From: Natrialba aegyptia DSM 13077
Lineage (GTDB): Archaea; Halobacteriota; Halobacteria; Halobacteriales; Natrialbaceae
Length of the DNA: 64,000 nt
Direction of reading: 5' to 3'
Assembly (NCBI RefSeq): GCF_000337535.1
Contig: NZ_AOIP01000031.1
Location: 382,704-446,703, forward strand
The first letter of the stretch is position 1. Every line of letters begins with the position of its first letter. Below the pieces are notes generated by a model that ran no database searches, was not told the origin of the DNA, and was given only the letters and a program-made list of their open reading frames with translations. The position numbers were made by a program, and so were the translations under genes. This document shows positions 54,694-63,481 of the stretch, in pieces.

Positions 54694-54765
54694 CGGTGCT
54701 ACAGTAGCCACTGCGAGTCACTGCACAGCCGGTGCTACAGTAGCCGCTGCACGTTACTGCACAGC
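54694..54765. repeat. 36-bp tandem repeat, two units, each with GCTACAGTAGC palindrome
   Basis: Two head-to-tail 36-bp units (54694-54729, 54730-54765) with only a few differences. Each contains the perfect palindrome GCTACAGTAGC (54698-54708 and 54734-54744). It lies between divergent pyrE and the hydrolase, so may be a pair of operator sites. It is not a CRISPR because no spacer separates the units. Confidence 0.75.
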
Positions 54766-54850
54766 CGATCGCACGACGGCTATGGATCGGTATGGAACTC
54801 GGTGCAGTTGTCACTATACCTTTTTCGTGCCGCGGAGAATATGTCAATCG

Positions 54851-55879
54851 ATGACAGCAGATAGGGCTGCCGAGCCCCACCCCGACGTACAGCGGTTCCT
54901 CGAACTGTACGACTCCCTCGAGACACCCTCGTTCGACGAGGTACCGGTCGAACGGGCCCGCGCGATGCTCGAAGAGCTCCAAGCGGGCGAGCCGGCTATC
55001 GAACTCGAATCGGTGACCGATCGAACGATCGACGGACCGAACGGAGAAATCCCGATCCGGATCTACGAGCCGGGGGCGGGTGAGGACAACCAGCGAGGGC
55101 GGGAACGGGACGAAGAACAAGAGCAAGAGCACGAGCACGAGCACCAACGACCCCTCATCCTCTACTTCCACGGCGGCGGCTGGGTCGTCGGCAGCATCGA
55201 CAGCCACGACAACACCTGCCGCAAACTCGCGGCCGACTCCGGCTACCCCGTCGTCAGCGTCGACTACCGGCTCGCACCCGAACACCCGTTTCCCGCCGGG
55301 CTACAGGACTGCTACGCTGCACTCGAGTGGGCCGCCGAGAGCGCACCTGAACTCGGCGCGGACCCGGATCAGATCGTTCTCGCGGGCGACAGCGCCGGCG
55401 GCAACCTGGCGGCGGGGACGGCCCTACTCGCGCGCGACCAGGATGGACCGGCCGTCGCGTACCAACTCCTGATCTACCCGGCGACGGGCGATGCCACTGA
55501 GACCGATTCGTACGAGGAAAACGGCGAGGGATACTTCCTGACCGCCGACGAGATGGCCTGGTTCCGCGGTCACTACTTCGATCGACCCCTCGACCAGGGC
55601 AACGTCTACGCCATGCCGCGGCGAGCGACCGACCTCTCCGGGCTCCCGCCCGCGACGATTATCACCGCCGGGTTCGACCCCCTTCGTGACGACGGCGAAG
55701 CGTATGCAACCCGGCTCGAGGATGCTGGCGTCCCCGTCACCCGCTACAACTACGACGATCTGATCCACGGCTTCTTCGGCATGATCACCGAACCAGTGGC
55801 TATCGAACGCGCTCACGAAGCCTACGACGACGCCGTGGGCGATCTTCAATCAGCACTGGACACGGACGGCACCGTGTGA
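54851..55879 (+). CDS. alpha/beta hydrolase of the hormone-sensitive-lipase family
   Basis: A 342-aa esterase. The oxyanion HGGG is at 107-110 ([11 protein letters not shown]), the nucleophile Ser181 in [15 protein letters not shown], the acid Asp in [11 protein letters not shown] and the His in LIHGFF. A polar acidic insertion with 6-bp DNA repeat character (about 82-99, [12 protein letters not shown]) lies in front of the HGGG, at the entrance of the active site. The box CTATACCTTTT, centred 32 nt before ATG 54851, gives a nearly leaderless transcript. Ester substrates unknown. Confidence 0.92.
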   Translation: MTADRAAEPHPDVQRFLELYDSLETPSFDEVPVERARAMLEELQAGEPAIELESVTDRTIDGPNGEIPIRIYEPGAGEDNQRGRERDEEQEQEHEHEHQRPLILYFHGGGWVVGSIDSHDNTCRKLAADSGYPVVSVDYRLAPEHPFPAGLQDCYAALEWAAESAPELGADPDQIVLAGDSAGGNLAAGTALLARDQDGPAVAYQLLIYPATGDATETDSYEENGEGYFLTADEMAWFRGHYFDRPLDQGNVYAMPRRATDLSGLPPATIITAGFDPLRDDGEAYATRLEDAGVPVTRYNYDDLIHGFFGMITEPVAIERAHEAYDDAVGDLQSALDTDGTV

Positions 55880-55964
55880 GAAGAGGTGTGAACAAGACGC
55901 ATACCAAGTATATTGGTACGCAAATTTATCCGGCTACCGCACGTCACTTCCGCTGTCTACTACT

Positions 55965-56429
55965 GTGTCCCACCAAACCTCCCGTGAACCGATCGATATC
56001 CTGCTCGTCGAGGATAATCCCGGCGACGTGCGGCTCGCACAGGAGGCGTTCCGGACGGTCGATATCGAGACAACGTTCCACACAGTCACCGACGGTGAAG
56101 AAGCCTTGACCGTCCTCCAAGAGCGGTTCGCGTCGGAAGCGTCAGTCCACGTCGACCTCGTTCTCCTCGATTTGAACCTCCCGCGGGTGAGCGGCTTCGA
56201 AGTGCTCGAGACCATACAGAACGATCCTGAACTCGCGTCACTGCCGATCCTCGTCCTGACGAGTTCAAAGGCGAGCGAGGACGTGGCACGAAGCTACGAT
56301 CTGTGTGCCAATGCGTACCTTACCAAGCCGAGCGGACCGGACGAGTTCGCCTCGTTGGGGGCGGCCGTCGAGGCGTTCTGGATGGACGAGGCGATGTTAC
56401 CGCCTGCCCCATCGGGAGCATCATCGTAA
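55965..56429 (+). CDS. response regulator receiver protein (complete phosphosite)
   Basis: A 154-aa stand-alone receiver domain with no output domain. The acidic pair E16-D17 (LLVEDNPGD), the phosphoacceptor D69 (LVLLDLNLPR), the switch Thr99/Ser100 (LTSSKASED) and Lys121 (LTKPS) are all intact. It starts with GTG 55965. In contrast to 43242 it can be phosphorylated by a histidine kinase, which is not encoded nearby. Partners unknown. Confidence 0.88.
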   Translation: MSHQTSREPIDILLVEDNPGDVRLAQEAFRTVDIETTFHTVTDGEEALTVLQERFASEASVHVDLVLLDLNLPRVSGFEVLETIQNDPELASLPILVLTSSKASEDVARSYDLCANAYLTKPSGPDEFASLGAAVEAFWMDEAMLPPAPSGASS

Positions 56430-56520
56430 ACTGGCGAAAAGCGGAGCGAGCAACAACGGGCAGTGCGGCGGGTTTCGCGAGGAGTTCCGGCACGCGACGA
56501 GAGTTCAGGGTCGTTCGGAA

Positions 56521-57066
56521 CTACCAGGGTTCGTTTTTCAGGCCGAGTTTGTACGCGATCATATTCGTCGTGACGTGGAGGACCGGGGTCAGAACGACGA
56601 TGACGAGGATGACCGCCGGGGAGAACCACTCGCGGAACCAGTCGGGGGCGAGGAGTGCCGTCAGCGGGAGCGAGACGACGACGAAGTCGAGTTGGTCGAG
56701 TCCGGGGAACATCGCACCGCGCTGGCGGCCGGTTCGACGCTTGAGGAAGGAGGCGAGGATGTCACCGAGCATTGCTCCGGCAGCGAGTCCGACCGCAGCG
56801 AGAGGAGCGAATTCCGGGACCGCAAAGCCGAGGATATCGCTTACGTCTCCAGCCAGAACCGTCAGAACGCCGGCGAGAACGAGTCCGGCGGCGATTCCGG
56901 CGGCCGTTCCACGCCAGGTCTTTCCGTCGCCGAGCAGGCGGGAGTCACCCATCGTTCGCCCTCCATCGATCGGCCGACCGCCACCGCCGAGCACCGCTGC
57001 ATTGTTCGGCACGTACGCCGGTATCATCGCCCAGAACGCGATTATGACTGTCTCGAGTACTGCCAT
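56521..57066 (-). CDS. carS: CDP-archaeol synthase CarS
   Basis: A 181-aa polytopic membrane enzyme that transfers CTP onto unsaturated archaetidic acid. Conserved blocks: PAYVPNNAAVLGGGGRPIDGG, LLGDGKTWRGTAAGI, and GAMLGDILASFLKRRTGRQRGAMFPGLDQLDFVVVSLPL. It is needed for all archaeal phospholipids. The last residues (LGLKNEPW) form a typical cytoplasmic tail. The start is ATG 57066. Confidence 0.93.
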   Translation of the reverse strand: MAVLETVIIAFWAMIPAYVPNNAAVLGGGGRPIDGGRTMGDSRLLGDGKTWRGTAAGIAAGLVLAGVLTVLAGDVSDILGFAVPEFAPLAAVGLAAGAMLGDILASFLKRRTGRQRGAMFPGLDQLDFVVVSLPLTALLAPDWFREWFSPAVILVIVVLTPVLHVTTNMIAYKLGLKNEPW

Positions 57067-57298
57067 ATTCGCCGAGAAGTGTCCGGACGCCTTAACCGGC
57101 AGTGATTCGGGTCGCTACTCCCTGTGAAGCAATCTCACAGAAGTTGCTCTCTCGTCTGAGCACCTACGAATGGGCGTTAACTGGCGAGACTGGCCGTCTC
57201 TACCGTCTATGCGGTGACCGACCGAAACCACGATCGACGCGAAGTCATATCGGATTTCGAACAGTAACGTCTTATGACAGGCTATCGACTGCTACCGT

Positions 57299-58174
57299 AT
57301 GATCCCGCCAATTGCACGCCGGTTCGTCGCGGGGGAGTCTCCTGCCGAGGCGCTCGATCACGTCCGCAAGGCCAATCGACGAAACGTCAAGGTCATCGTC
57401 AATCTTCTCGGCGAACACTACGACGACCGTGGCCCGGTACGCGACGACGCCGCAGCGTACCGCTCGCTCGTCACCGATATCGCCGACTCGGACCTCGAAG
57501 CCTGTATCTCGGTCAAACCCTCACAGCTCGGTCTCGACCTCGGCGAGGATGTCTTCCGCGAAGAACTCGAGACCATCGTCGGAACCGCAGCCGACCGCGG
57601 CGTCTTCGTCTGGATCGACATGGAAGACCACACGACGACCGACGCCACCCTGGATGCATACGAGGAGTTCGCACGGAAATACGGCGGCGAGCGATCCGCA
57701 TCGGATCGCGACGCCGGCGGCACCGGTGGCGTCGGCGTCTGCGTCCAGGCCAATCTCAAGCGAACACGGGACGATATCGAGCGGCTTGCGGACGTACCCG
57801 GCAAAGTCCGCTTCGTCAAGGGAGCCTACGACGAACCCACCGATATCGCCTACACCGACAGCGACCGAGTCAACACGGAGTACGAGGCCCTCCTCGAGTT
57901 CGCCTTCGAGCACTTCGACGGCGGCATCGCGGTCGGGAGCCACGATCCGGCGATGATCGAGCGCGCGATCGACCTCCACGAGGAGTACGGCACCGACTTC
58001 GAGTTCCAGATGCTCATGGGCGTTCGCGAGGACGCGCAGTACGAACTCGCACGGGAGTACGACATGTGGCAGTACGCTCCCTACGGCAACCGCTGGAAGT
58101 CCTACTTCTATCGACGCGTGATGGAACGAAAGGAAAACCTCTGGTTCGCGCTCCGGGCGATCGCCGGCCGATAA
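57299..58174 (+). CDS. proline dehydrogenase
   Basis: A 291-aa FAD-dependent TIM-barrel proline dehydrogenase (PRODH), shorter than PutA. Motifs are LEACISVKPSQLGLDLG, the barrel end FEFQMLMGVREDAQYEL, and the FAD/proline-binding YAPYGNRWKSYFYRRVMER. It oxidises proline to pyrroline-5-carboxylate; electron acceptors are membrane quinones. An upstream CTTATGA box about 26 nt before ATG 57299 suggests leaderless expression. A GGGCT-CATT-AGCCC hairpin just after the stop may end the transcript. Confidence 0.92.
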   Translation: MIPPIARRFVAGESPAEALDHVRKANRRNVKVIVNLLGEHYDDRGPVRDDAAAYRSLVTDIADSDLEACISVKPSQLGLDLGEDVFREELETIVGTAADRGVFVWIDMEDHTTTDATLDAYEEFARKYGGERSASDRDAGGTGGVGVCVQANLKRTRDDIERLADVPGKVRFVKGAYDEPTDIAYTDSDRVNTEYEALLEFAFEHFDGGIAVGSHDPAMIERAIDLHEEYGTDFEFQMLMGVREDAQYELAREYDMWQYAPYGNRWKSYFYRRVMERKENLWFALRAIAGR

Positions 58175-58213
58175 AGGGAAGGGCTCATTAGCCCCTAGTG
58201 AGACTGTCACGAT

Positions 58214-58912
58214 ATGGCTTCGTGGAAGCGGGACTTTGCGAGCGGGCTGATCGTCCTCGGCCCCATCCTCATTACGCTCTACGTCATCTACTGGCTCTAC
58301 GGCCTCGTCGCCGGGGTCACGCCGACGATCATCCTCGGAGAAGAGGCCCTCATACCGCTGATCCCGGGTGGCGGCAATCAGGCCGCTCGCGAACAGCTCG
58401 CACAGTTCCTTCGCGTCGTCGTCACGCTGACCGTCTTCATCGTTCTCACCTTCTCGGTCGGCTACCTCATGCGGACGACAATCGGCGGCCTCGTCGAACG
58501 CCTCGTCGACAACGTCGCCAATCGCGTCCCCGTCATGCGCGTCGTCTACAACGCCTCGAAGATGGCCGCCGAAACCGCCTTCGGCGAACAGGAATCGCTG
58601 CAAAAACCGGTCAAAATCGAGGTCTGGGAAGGGCTCCGCATGACCGCCTTCAAAACCGGCAAGGTAACCGAAGACGGCAGAGAGATCCTCTTTCTCCCGA
58701 CATCACCGAACATCACGACCGGCTACGTCGTCGAAGTCCATCCCGAACGCATCACCGAACTCAACGAAGACGTCGAAGACGCACTCACCCGCGTGCTGAG
58801 CGCCGGATTTGGCGACGCAGACCGAACCCACGGGATGGACGCCGGCGTCCCGATCGATGTCGTCGACGAGAGCGACGCGAATCCGACGCGACCGAGTGAC
58901 GACGACGATTGA
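58214..58912 (+). CDS. DUF502 family membrane protein
   Basis: A 232-aa membrane protein of the DUF502 family, with two N-terminal transmembrane helices (GLIVLGPILITLYVIYWLYGLVAGV and VVVTLTVFIVLTFSVGYL) followed by a soluble beta-rich domain with the signature VPVMRVVYNASKMAAETAF and VKIEVWEGLRMTAFKTGK. The function is unknown; related plant proteins act in endomembranes. It lies 39 bp after proline dehydrogenase. The C-terminus is a polar tail. Confidence 0.88.
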   Translation: MASWKRDFASGLIVLGPILITLYVIYWLYGLVAGVTPTIILGEEALIPLIPGGGNQAAREQLAQFLRVVVTLTVFIVLTFSVGYLMRTTIGGLVERLVDNVANRVPVMRVVYNASKMAAETAFGEQESLQKPVKIEVWEGLRMTAFKTGKVTEDGREILFLPTSPNITTGYVVEVHPERITELNEDVEDALTRVLSAGFGDADRTHGMDAGVPIDVVDESDANPTRPSDDDD

Positions 58913-59088
58913 TCGACTGGTTCCCTCGTCCCCTGACCACCAGATCACCACTGACCTGCATACTCACTCTCCGGCACCGACTCGATTCGGTCCGAACTCG
59001 GTTTCTCGGCAGCGAAACCGTCCCCTGAACTCGTTCTAATGGCGAGAAGAAGACCTCGTTTCGAGACTGCAACGACGACCGGACGGCC

Positions 59089-60018
59089 TCAGACGTACTC
59101 GAACCAGTCGTCGTACTCGTCCGTCCGTCGTTCGACGACCTCGAAGAATCGGGACTGAATGTCTTCGGTGACGGGGCCGCGGGAGCCGTCGCCGATCGTG
59201 ACGTTATCGACCTTCCGGATCGGCGTGACCTCGGCCGCAGAGCCGGTGAAGAAGAGTTCATCCGCCGTGTTGAGTTCACCGCGCGAGATCGAGACGTTGT
59301 CGTGGACCGTATAGCCCAGATCTTCGGCGAGCGTAATGACCGTATCGCGGGTGATGCCGTCGAGGATCGACTCCGAGAGGCCGGGCGTGTAGAGTTCGCC
59401 GTCGCGCACGAGGAAGACGTTCTCGCCGGGGCCTTCGGCGACGTTGCCCTCCTTGTTCAGGACGAGCGCCTCCGCGTAGCCGTTCCGCCGGGCTTCCTCG
59501 CCGGCGAGGAGGCTGTTGACGTACAGGCCTGTCGTCTTGGCGTTCGTCGGCACCTGACTCGAGGCGTGTTTGCGCCACGAGGAGATCATCACGTCGATGC
59601 CGTTCTGCAGGGCGTCCTCGCCGAGGTACGCGCCCCACGGCCAGGCGGCGATCGCCGTTCGCGTCGGGCAGTCCTCGGGACTCACGCCGAGGGAGTTGTA
59701 GCCGTAGAAGGCGACCGGCCGGATGTAACACGAGGAGAGATCCTGGCGCTGGATGAGTTCGAGCGTGGCCTCGGTGAGTTCAGCGGCCGAGTAGTCGATC
59801 TCCATCTCGTAGGGCTGTGCCGAGTTGTAAAACCGCTCCAGGTGTTCCTCCCAGCGAAAGAGCGCGGGGCCCTGTTCGGTCTCGTAACAGCGTGCGCCCT
59901 CGAAGATCCCGCTCCCGTAGTGGAGGCCGTGCGTGAGTACGTGGACCTGCGCGTCGTCCCAGTCGACGAACTCGCCGTCCATCCATATCGTGTCGACGTC
60001 CATCTCGTCGAATGCCAT
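59089..60018 (-). CDS. ilvE: branched-chain amino acid aminotransferase
   Basis: A 309-aa fold-type IV PLP enzyme. The PLP Lys is K161 (TNAKTTGLYVNSLLA); the substrate region is THGLHYGSGIFEGARCYE. It interconverts Leu, Ile and Val with their keto acids, and D-amino-acid or aminodeoxychorismate relatives are less likely because of length and the EGARCY block. A TTAGTAC box about 29 nt before ATG 60018 predicts a leaderless transcript. Confidence 0.92.
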   Translation of the reverse strand: MAFDEMDVDTIWMDGEFVDWDDAQVHVLTHGLHYGSGIFEGARCYETEQGPALFRWEEHLERFYNSAQPYEMEIDYSAAELTEATLELIQRQDLSSCYIRPVAFYGYNSLGVSPEDCPTRTAIAAWPWGAYLGEDALQNGIDVMISSWRKHASSQVPTNAKTTGLYVNSLLAGEEARRNGYAEALVLNKEGNVAEGPGENVFLVRDGELYTPGLSESILDGITRDTVITLAEDLGYTVHDNVSISRGELNTADELFFTGSAAEVTPIRKVDNVTIGDGSRGPVTEDIQSRFFEVVERRTDEYDDWFEYV

Positions 60019-60126
60019 AGTGGTGTGTGTTGCAAGCCACCGTACTAAGTGTTCGCGATTTTCGGAGCGGGATCAGTGACGCGAGACGATGCCGGCGAGC
60101 CGAATCCGCGGTGCTCCGCGGAGCAG

Positions 60127-62157
60127 TTAGGTTCGCTCCCGGAACCGAGTCGCTTCGACGGCGACGGCAACGGAGCCGACGACCGCAATCGCCACAGCAC
60201 CGAACTGGAGGAGCAACGACAACGGCGAACCGGCGGCTCCGCCGTCGTGGTCGGCGTGCGCGTCGCCCGTCTCGGCAGTCTCGACGCGCGCGTCGTACGT
60301 CTCGCTGACGAACTCGTCGTTCGGACTTCCCGTGATACGAACCTCCCAATCGCCCTCGACCGGAAGCGTCTGCACCGTCGCGTAGGTCCCGTCCGCGGTT
60401 TCCTCGAGTTCAACGTTGACCGTCCGGTCCCCCTCCGTCGCAGTCGCGAGCAGGCGCACCGGGCCGTCCGAGTCGATCCGTGTGTCGTCAGCCGCCGCTG
60501 AACTCGCGAAGGCAACGTCGAAGACGATGGGGTCGCCGGGCCGGACGAGCAGTTGCTGTGAACTGCCCGAATTACCGGTTTCGTTGGCGGTCGCAGTAGC
60601 GCCGTCAGCCGTCGGCCCTGCCTGCAGTTCGAGAGCGACACCGTCCGTCACCTCGCGTTCGATCGTCACCAGTTCCGAGCCGCCGGCCCCGTCACTGACG
60701 ACCGCAGCAGTCGGGGCCGATGTCAACAGCCCGGAGATGAGGAGGACCGCCACGAGAACGGCAACCTCGAAGCGAACGGCGTGGACGAACGTGGCGACGG
60801 TAGCGGTATCAGTATCAGTATCAGTATCGGTATCGGCGTCAGTAGCTGCTGCACTGAACTCTCGGCCCGAGTTCTCCGCGAGCCGGGAGAGGAGGACGAA
60901 TCGGGTGAGACCGCCGAGTCCGAGCGCGAGCAGGATCAGGAGGGACTTCGCGGAGAGCGAGAGTCCGTAGAGGGAATCCGTGAGTGCGGCGAGCGACGGG
61001 ACGTGCCAACTCGCCAGGACGAGTCCGGTCGCGCCGGCGAGGGTCACGCCGGCGAGTGCGAGCAGGGAGTAACGCCGGATCGCCCCGGCGGCGAGGTCGT
61101 TTCTGTCGACCGGCTTCGCCTCGCGAAGCGCGGCCGGGACGACGAGTGCAAGGACGACGAGTCCGCCGACCCAGAGGCCGGCACCGCCGAGGTGGGCGAT
61201 ATCGATGGCGGCGCCCTGTAACCGGTCGATGGCGGTGGCCGAGTGGCTCGTCCAGCCGACGGTCGCACCGACGAAGGCGGCCCCGACTGCGGTGCCGGCG
61301 AGCCACCCTCGACGGGGGAGCCGTCCGGTTAGTCCACCGACAAGAACCAGCCCGAGAAGTGCGGTCAATCCGACCTGAACGAGCCACTCACGGCCGAGCG
61401 GTGTGGCCAGGAACTGGACCATCGTCTCGAAAGAGAGCGACCCGATCGAAGTCGCCCGTACCAGTCCAAGCGCGAGTACAGAACCGAACAGAACAGCGCC
61501 CGCTGTGGCGAGAATTCGGCCGAGTCTGCGGTCGACTGTTCGGAACGACCGAGACGACGACTGGACTCGTGAAACGGCTGGATAGACGGCGACGACGGCC
61601 GTAATCGGGGCACCGATGAGACCGACGAGTGCGATCAGCAACAGCCCTTTCGCGCCGGCAGCGATCGGCGAAACATCCTCATCCGGTCCCTCGTCCTCGT
61701 GGGCCTCGAGTACCGTATCCCGGTCGAGCGGTTCGTCGCCGACGCTGAAGACGAACGAGCCGCTGACCGTGTGGCCGTCGTCAGCGAGGATCTCCCACTC
61801 GACGCTGTACAGCCCCTCGGCGTCGTTCTCGTCGGCCGAACGCTCGATCGGAACGCGGACGAGTTGGGAGTCGTCGGCGTCGATTTCGGCCGCGCCGCTT
61901 ACGTCCGCGCCGTCGGGGCCGGTGACGGTCGCGTCGGCGACTTGCACGCCGTCGCCCGAGAAGGAGAGGGTTATCTCGTCGGGAACGGCATCGATCCGTT
62001 CACCGTTGGCCGGATCGGAATCGCTCAAGTACGCGTGCGCCGCAACTGGCGTCGCAAGGCTCGTGAGTACGAGGGCTGCAACGGCGAGCGCGACGAGTCC
62101 CCGCGCCGGTCGCAAACGGGACCACCGGTTGTACTCGAACGATCCGTCGGCGCTCAT
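60127..62157 (-). CDS. CopC-CopD copper-handling fusion protein
   Basis: A 676-aa fusion. A signal segment ends at VAA, so the mature protein may begin with His41 (HAYLSDSDPANGERID), the N-terminal Cu site of CopC (about 41-140). Then a CopD-like membrane domain with at least eight helices (about 165-500, TSHSATAIDRLQGAAIDIAHLGGAGLWVGGLVV contains the typical His residues). A hydrophilic region with an encoded 6-bp repeat (TDTDTDTDTDTA) precedes an outer YtkA-like domain (about 510-640), and a last TM helix. It probably binds and imports copper. It overlaps the beta-propeller gene by 4 nt. Confidence 0.85.
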   Translation of the reverse strand: MSADGSFEYNRWSRLRPARGLVALAVAALVLTSLATPVAAHAYLSDSDPANGERIDAVPDEITLSFSGDGVQVADATVTGPDGADVSGAAEIDADDSQLVRVPIERSADENDAEGLYSVEWEILADDGHTVSGSFVFSVGDEPLDRDTVLEAHEDEGPDEDVSPIAAGAKGLLLIALVGLIGAPITAVVAVYPAVSRVQSSSRSFRTVDRRLGRILATAGAVLFGSVLALGLVRATSIGSLSFETMVQFLATPLGREWLVQVGLTALLGLVLVGGLTGRLPRRGWLAGTAVGAAFVGATVGWTSHSATAIDRLQGAAIDIAHLGGAGLWVGGLVVLALVVPAALREAKPVDRNDLAAGAIRRYSLLALAGVTLAGATGLVLASWHVPSLAALTDSLYGLSLSAKSLLILLALGLGGLTRFVLLSRLAENSGREFSAAATDADTDTDTDTDTATVATFVHAVRFEVAVLVAVLLISGLLTSAPTAAVVSDGAGGSELVTIEREVTDGVALELQAGPTADGATATANETGNSGSSQQLLVRPGDPIVFDVAFASSAAADDTRIDSDGPVRLLATATEGDRTVNVELEETADGTYATVQTLPVEGDWEVRITGSPNDEFVSETYDARVETAETGDAHADHDGGAAGSPLSLLLQFGAVAIAVVGSVAVAVEATRFRERT

Positions 62158-63362
62158 TCTGACTCGGGAACGTACTGGACGGTGTCGACACCCTCCTCAA
62201 CGGGGACGTGTTCGATCAGTTCGCGGTTCGCCATATCGATCACCGCAACGGTTCCGTCGGCATCCGCGGGCGTAAAGAAGTAGCCGTCGCCCGAGACGGC
62301 CGATCGGTGGAGATGGTGGGCGTCCTCGGGTCGTTCGATGCTCCCGGCGTCAATATGGTCGACGACTGAGAGGTCGTCAAGATCGATGACGGCCGCCTCG
62401 GGCGTCATCGTGTTCGCGGTAAAGCCGTACAGCGTGTCGTCGGCCTCGTAGTACTCCAGGGCGTCCGGGCCGCCCTCGACCGTGACGGATCCGATTTCGT
62501 CGGTAGTCTCGCTCGTCGCATCGAGAAGGCGAATCTCGTTTTCGCCGATGTTGCCCAGTCGCTCCTCGTCCGGCGTGAGATACAGGCCGCCGCTGAACTC
62601 GAGTTCGTCGACGACCTCGTTCGTCTCGGTGTCGACCACGGCGGTCGTCCCGACGCCGCCGGAGCGTTCGAAGTAGGCAAGCCCGGTTTGCGGACTGTAC
62701 GCCTTGTAGTGGGTGCCGCCCTCGTCGCCGAGTTCGATGGAGTCGACGCGCTCGTAGGCGTCCATGTCGATGACGTGTGCCGCCGCGTCGTTGACGTTCG
62801 TCGCGTAGCCCGTCGAACCGAAGTCCTCGTGATAGAGGAGTTTCCCGTGGCCTTCACCGTCGAGGCCGGCCTCGACGGTTTCGACGACCTCGTGGGACGA
62901 CGTATCGATGACGTAGAACGTTCCCTCGTCGTCGGAGTGGGCCCACATCTCCTCGTCGTTCGGGTGGTACATGTGGGTGCCGCCGGGACCCATCGCGACC
63001 TCGGCGACTATTTCGCGGGATGCGGTGTCGATAACCAGGACCTGCGAGAGGGAGTCTTCGATAACGTAGAGGTAGCTCCCGTCGTTCGTCAGCACGGCAT
63101 CGCCGTAGGTGTAGCCGTCGACCCCGTCCGTAATCTCGTCGACGACCTCGCCCTCGGACGGGTCGATGAGTGCGATCGTTTCCGAGCCGAAGGCGTACGC
63201 GAGTCCGGCGCTGCCGTCCTCGGCCGAACCGTTCTCGTCAGTGTCGCCGTTTTCCGCCGGATCGTCCTCGTCCTCGTCACCGCCGAGACAGCCGGCGAGT
63301 CCGACGACGAAACTCCCACTTAGTCCCTGTACGAGTCGCCGTCGATCGATGGATGCGTCCAT
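62154..63362 (-). CDS. Tat lipoprotein with YVTN-type beta-propeller
   Basis: A 402-aa exported lipoprotein. The leader RRRLVQGLSGSFVVGLAGC gives a Tat signal and lipobox (Cys25). After a Glu/Asp-rich linker there are seven-bladed propeller units with the typical pattern VIDTASREIVAEVAMGPGGTH, FYVIDTSSHEVVETVEAG and VIDLDDLSVVDHI. The closing blade is near the C-terminus. It is the first gene of an operon with CopCD (4-bp overlap). The box CTATATTA (63383-63390) about 26 nt upstream predicts leaderless expression. It may hold or present copper, inferred from context. Confidence 0.85.
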   Translation of the reverse strand: MDASIDRRRLVQGLSGSFVVGLAGCLGGDEDEDDPAENGDTDENGSAEDGSAGLAYAFGSETIALIDPSEGEVVDEITDGVDGYTYGDAVLTNDGSYLYVIEDSLSQVLVIDTASREIVAEVAMGPGGTHMYHPNDEEMWAHSDDEGTFYVIDTSSHEVVETVEAGLDGEGHGKLLYHEDFGSTGYATNVNDAAAHVIDMDAYERVDSIELGDEGGTHYKAYSPQTGLAYFERSGGVGTTAVVDTETNEVVDELEFSGGLYLTPDEERLGNIGENEIRLLDATSETTDEIGSVTVEGGPDALEYYEADDTLYGFTANTMTPEAAVIDLDDLSVVDHIDAGSIERPEDAHHLHRSAVSGDGYFFTPADADGTVAVIDMANRELIEHVPVEEGVDTVQYVPESE

Positions 63363-63481
63363 ATACTCTCACCTGGGACACGCTATATTATTCGTAGTTA
63401 TGGTACGTATATCGAAATTGTGGTACATTCCTCGAAAACGAGCGACAGTGCGACCCGGACTGCGCGACGACGCGAACGCAG

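Noticed and set aside
54694-54765. 36-bp repeat considered as a short CRISPR array
   Set aside because: The two units touch each other with no spacer, and no cas gene is in the window.
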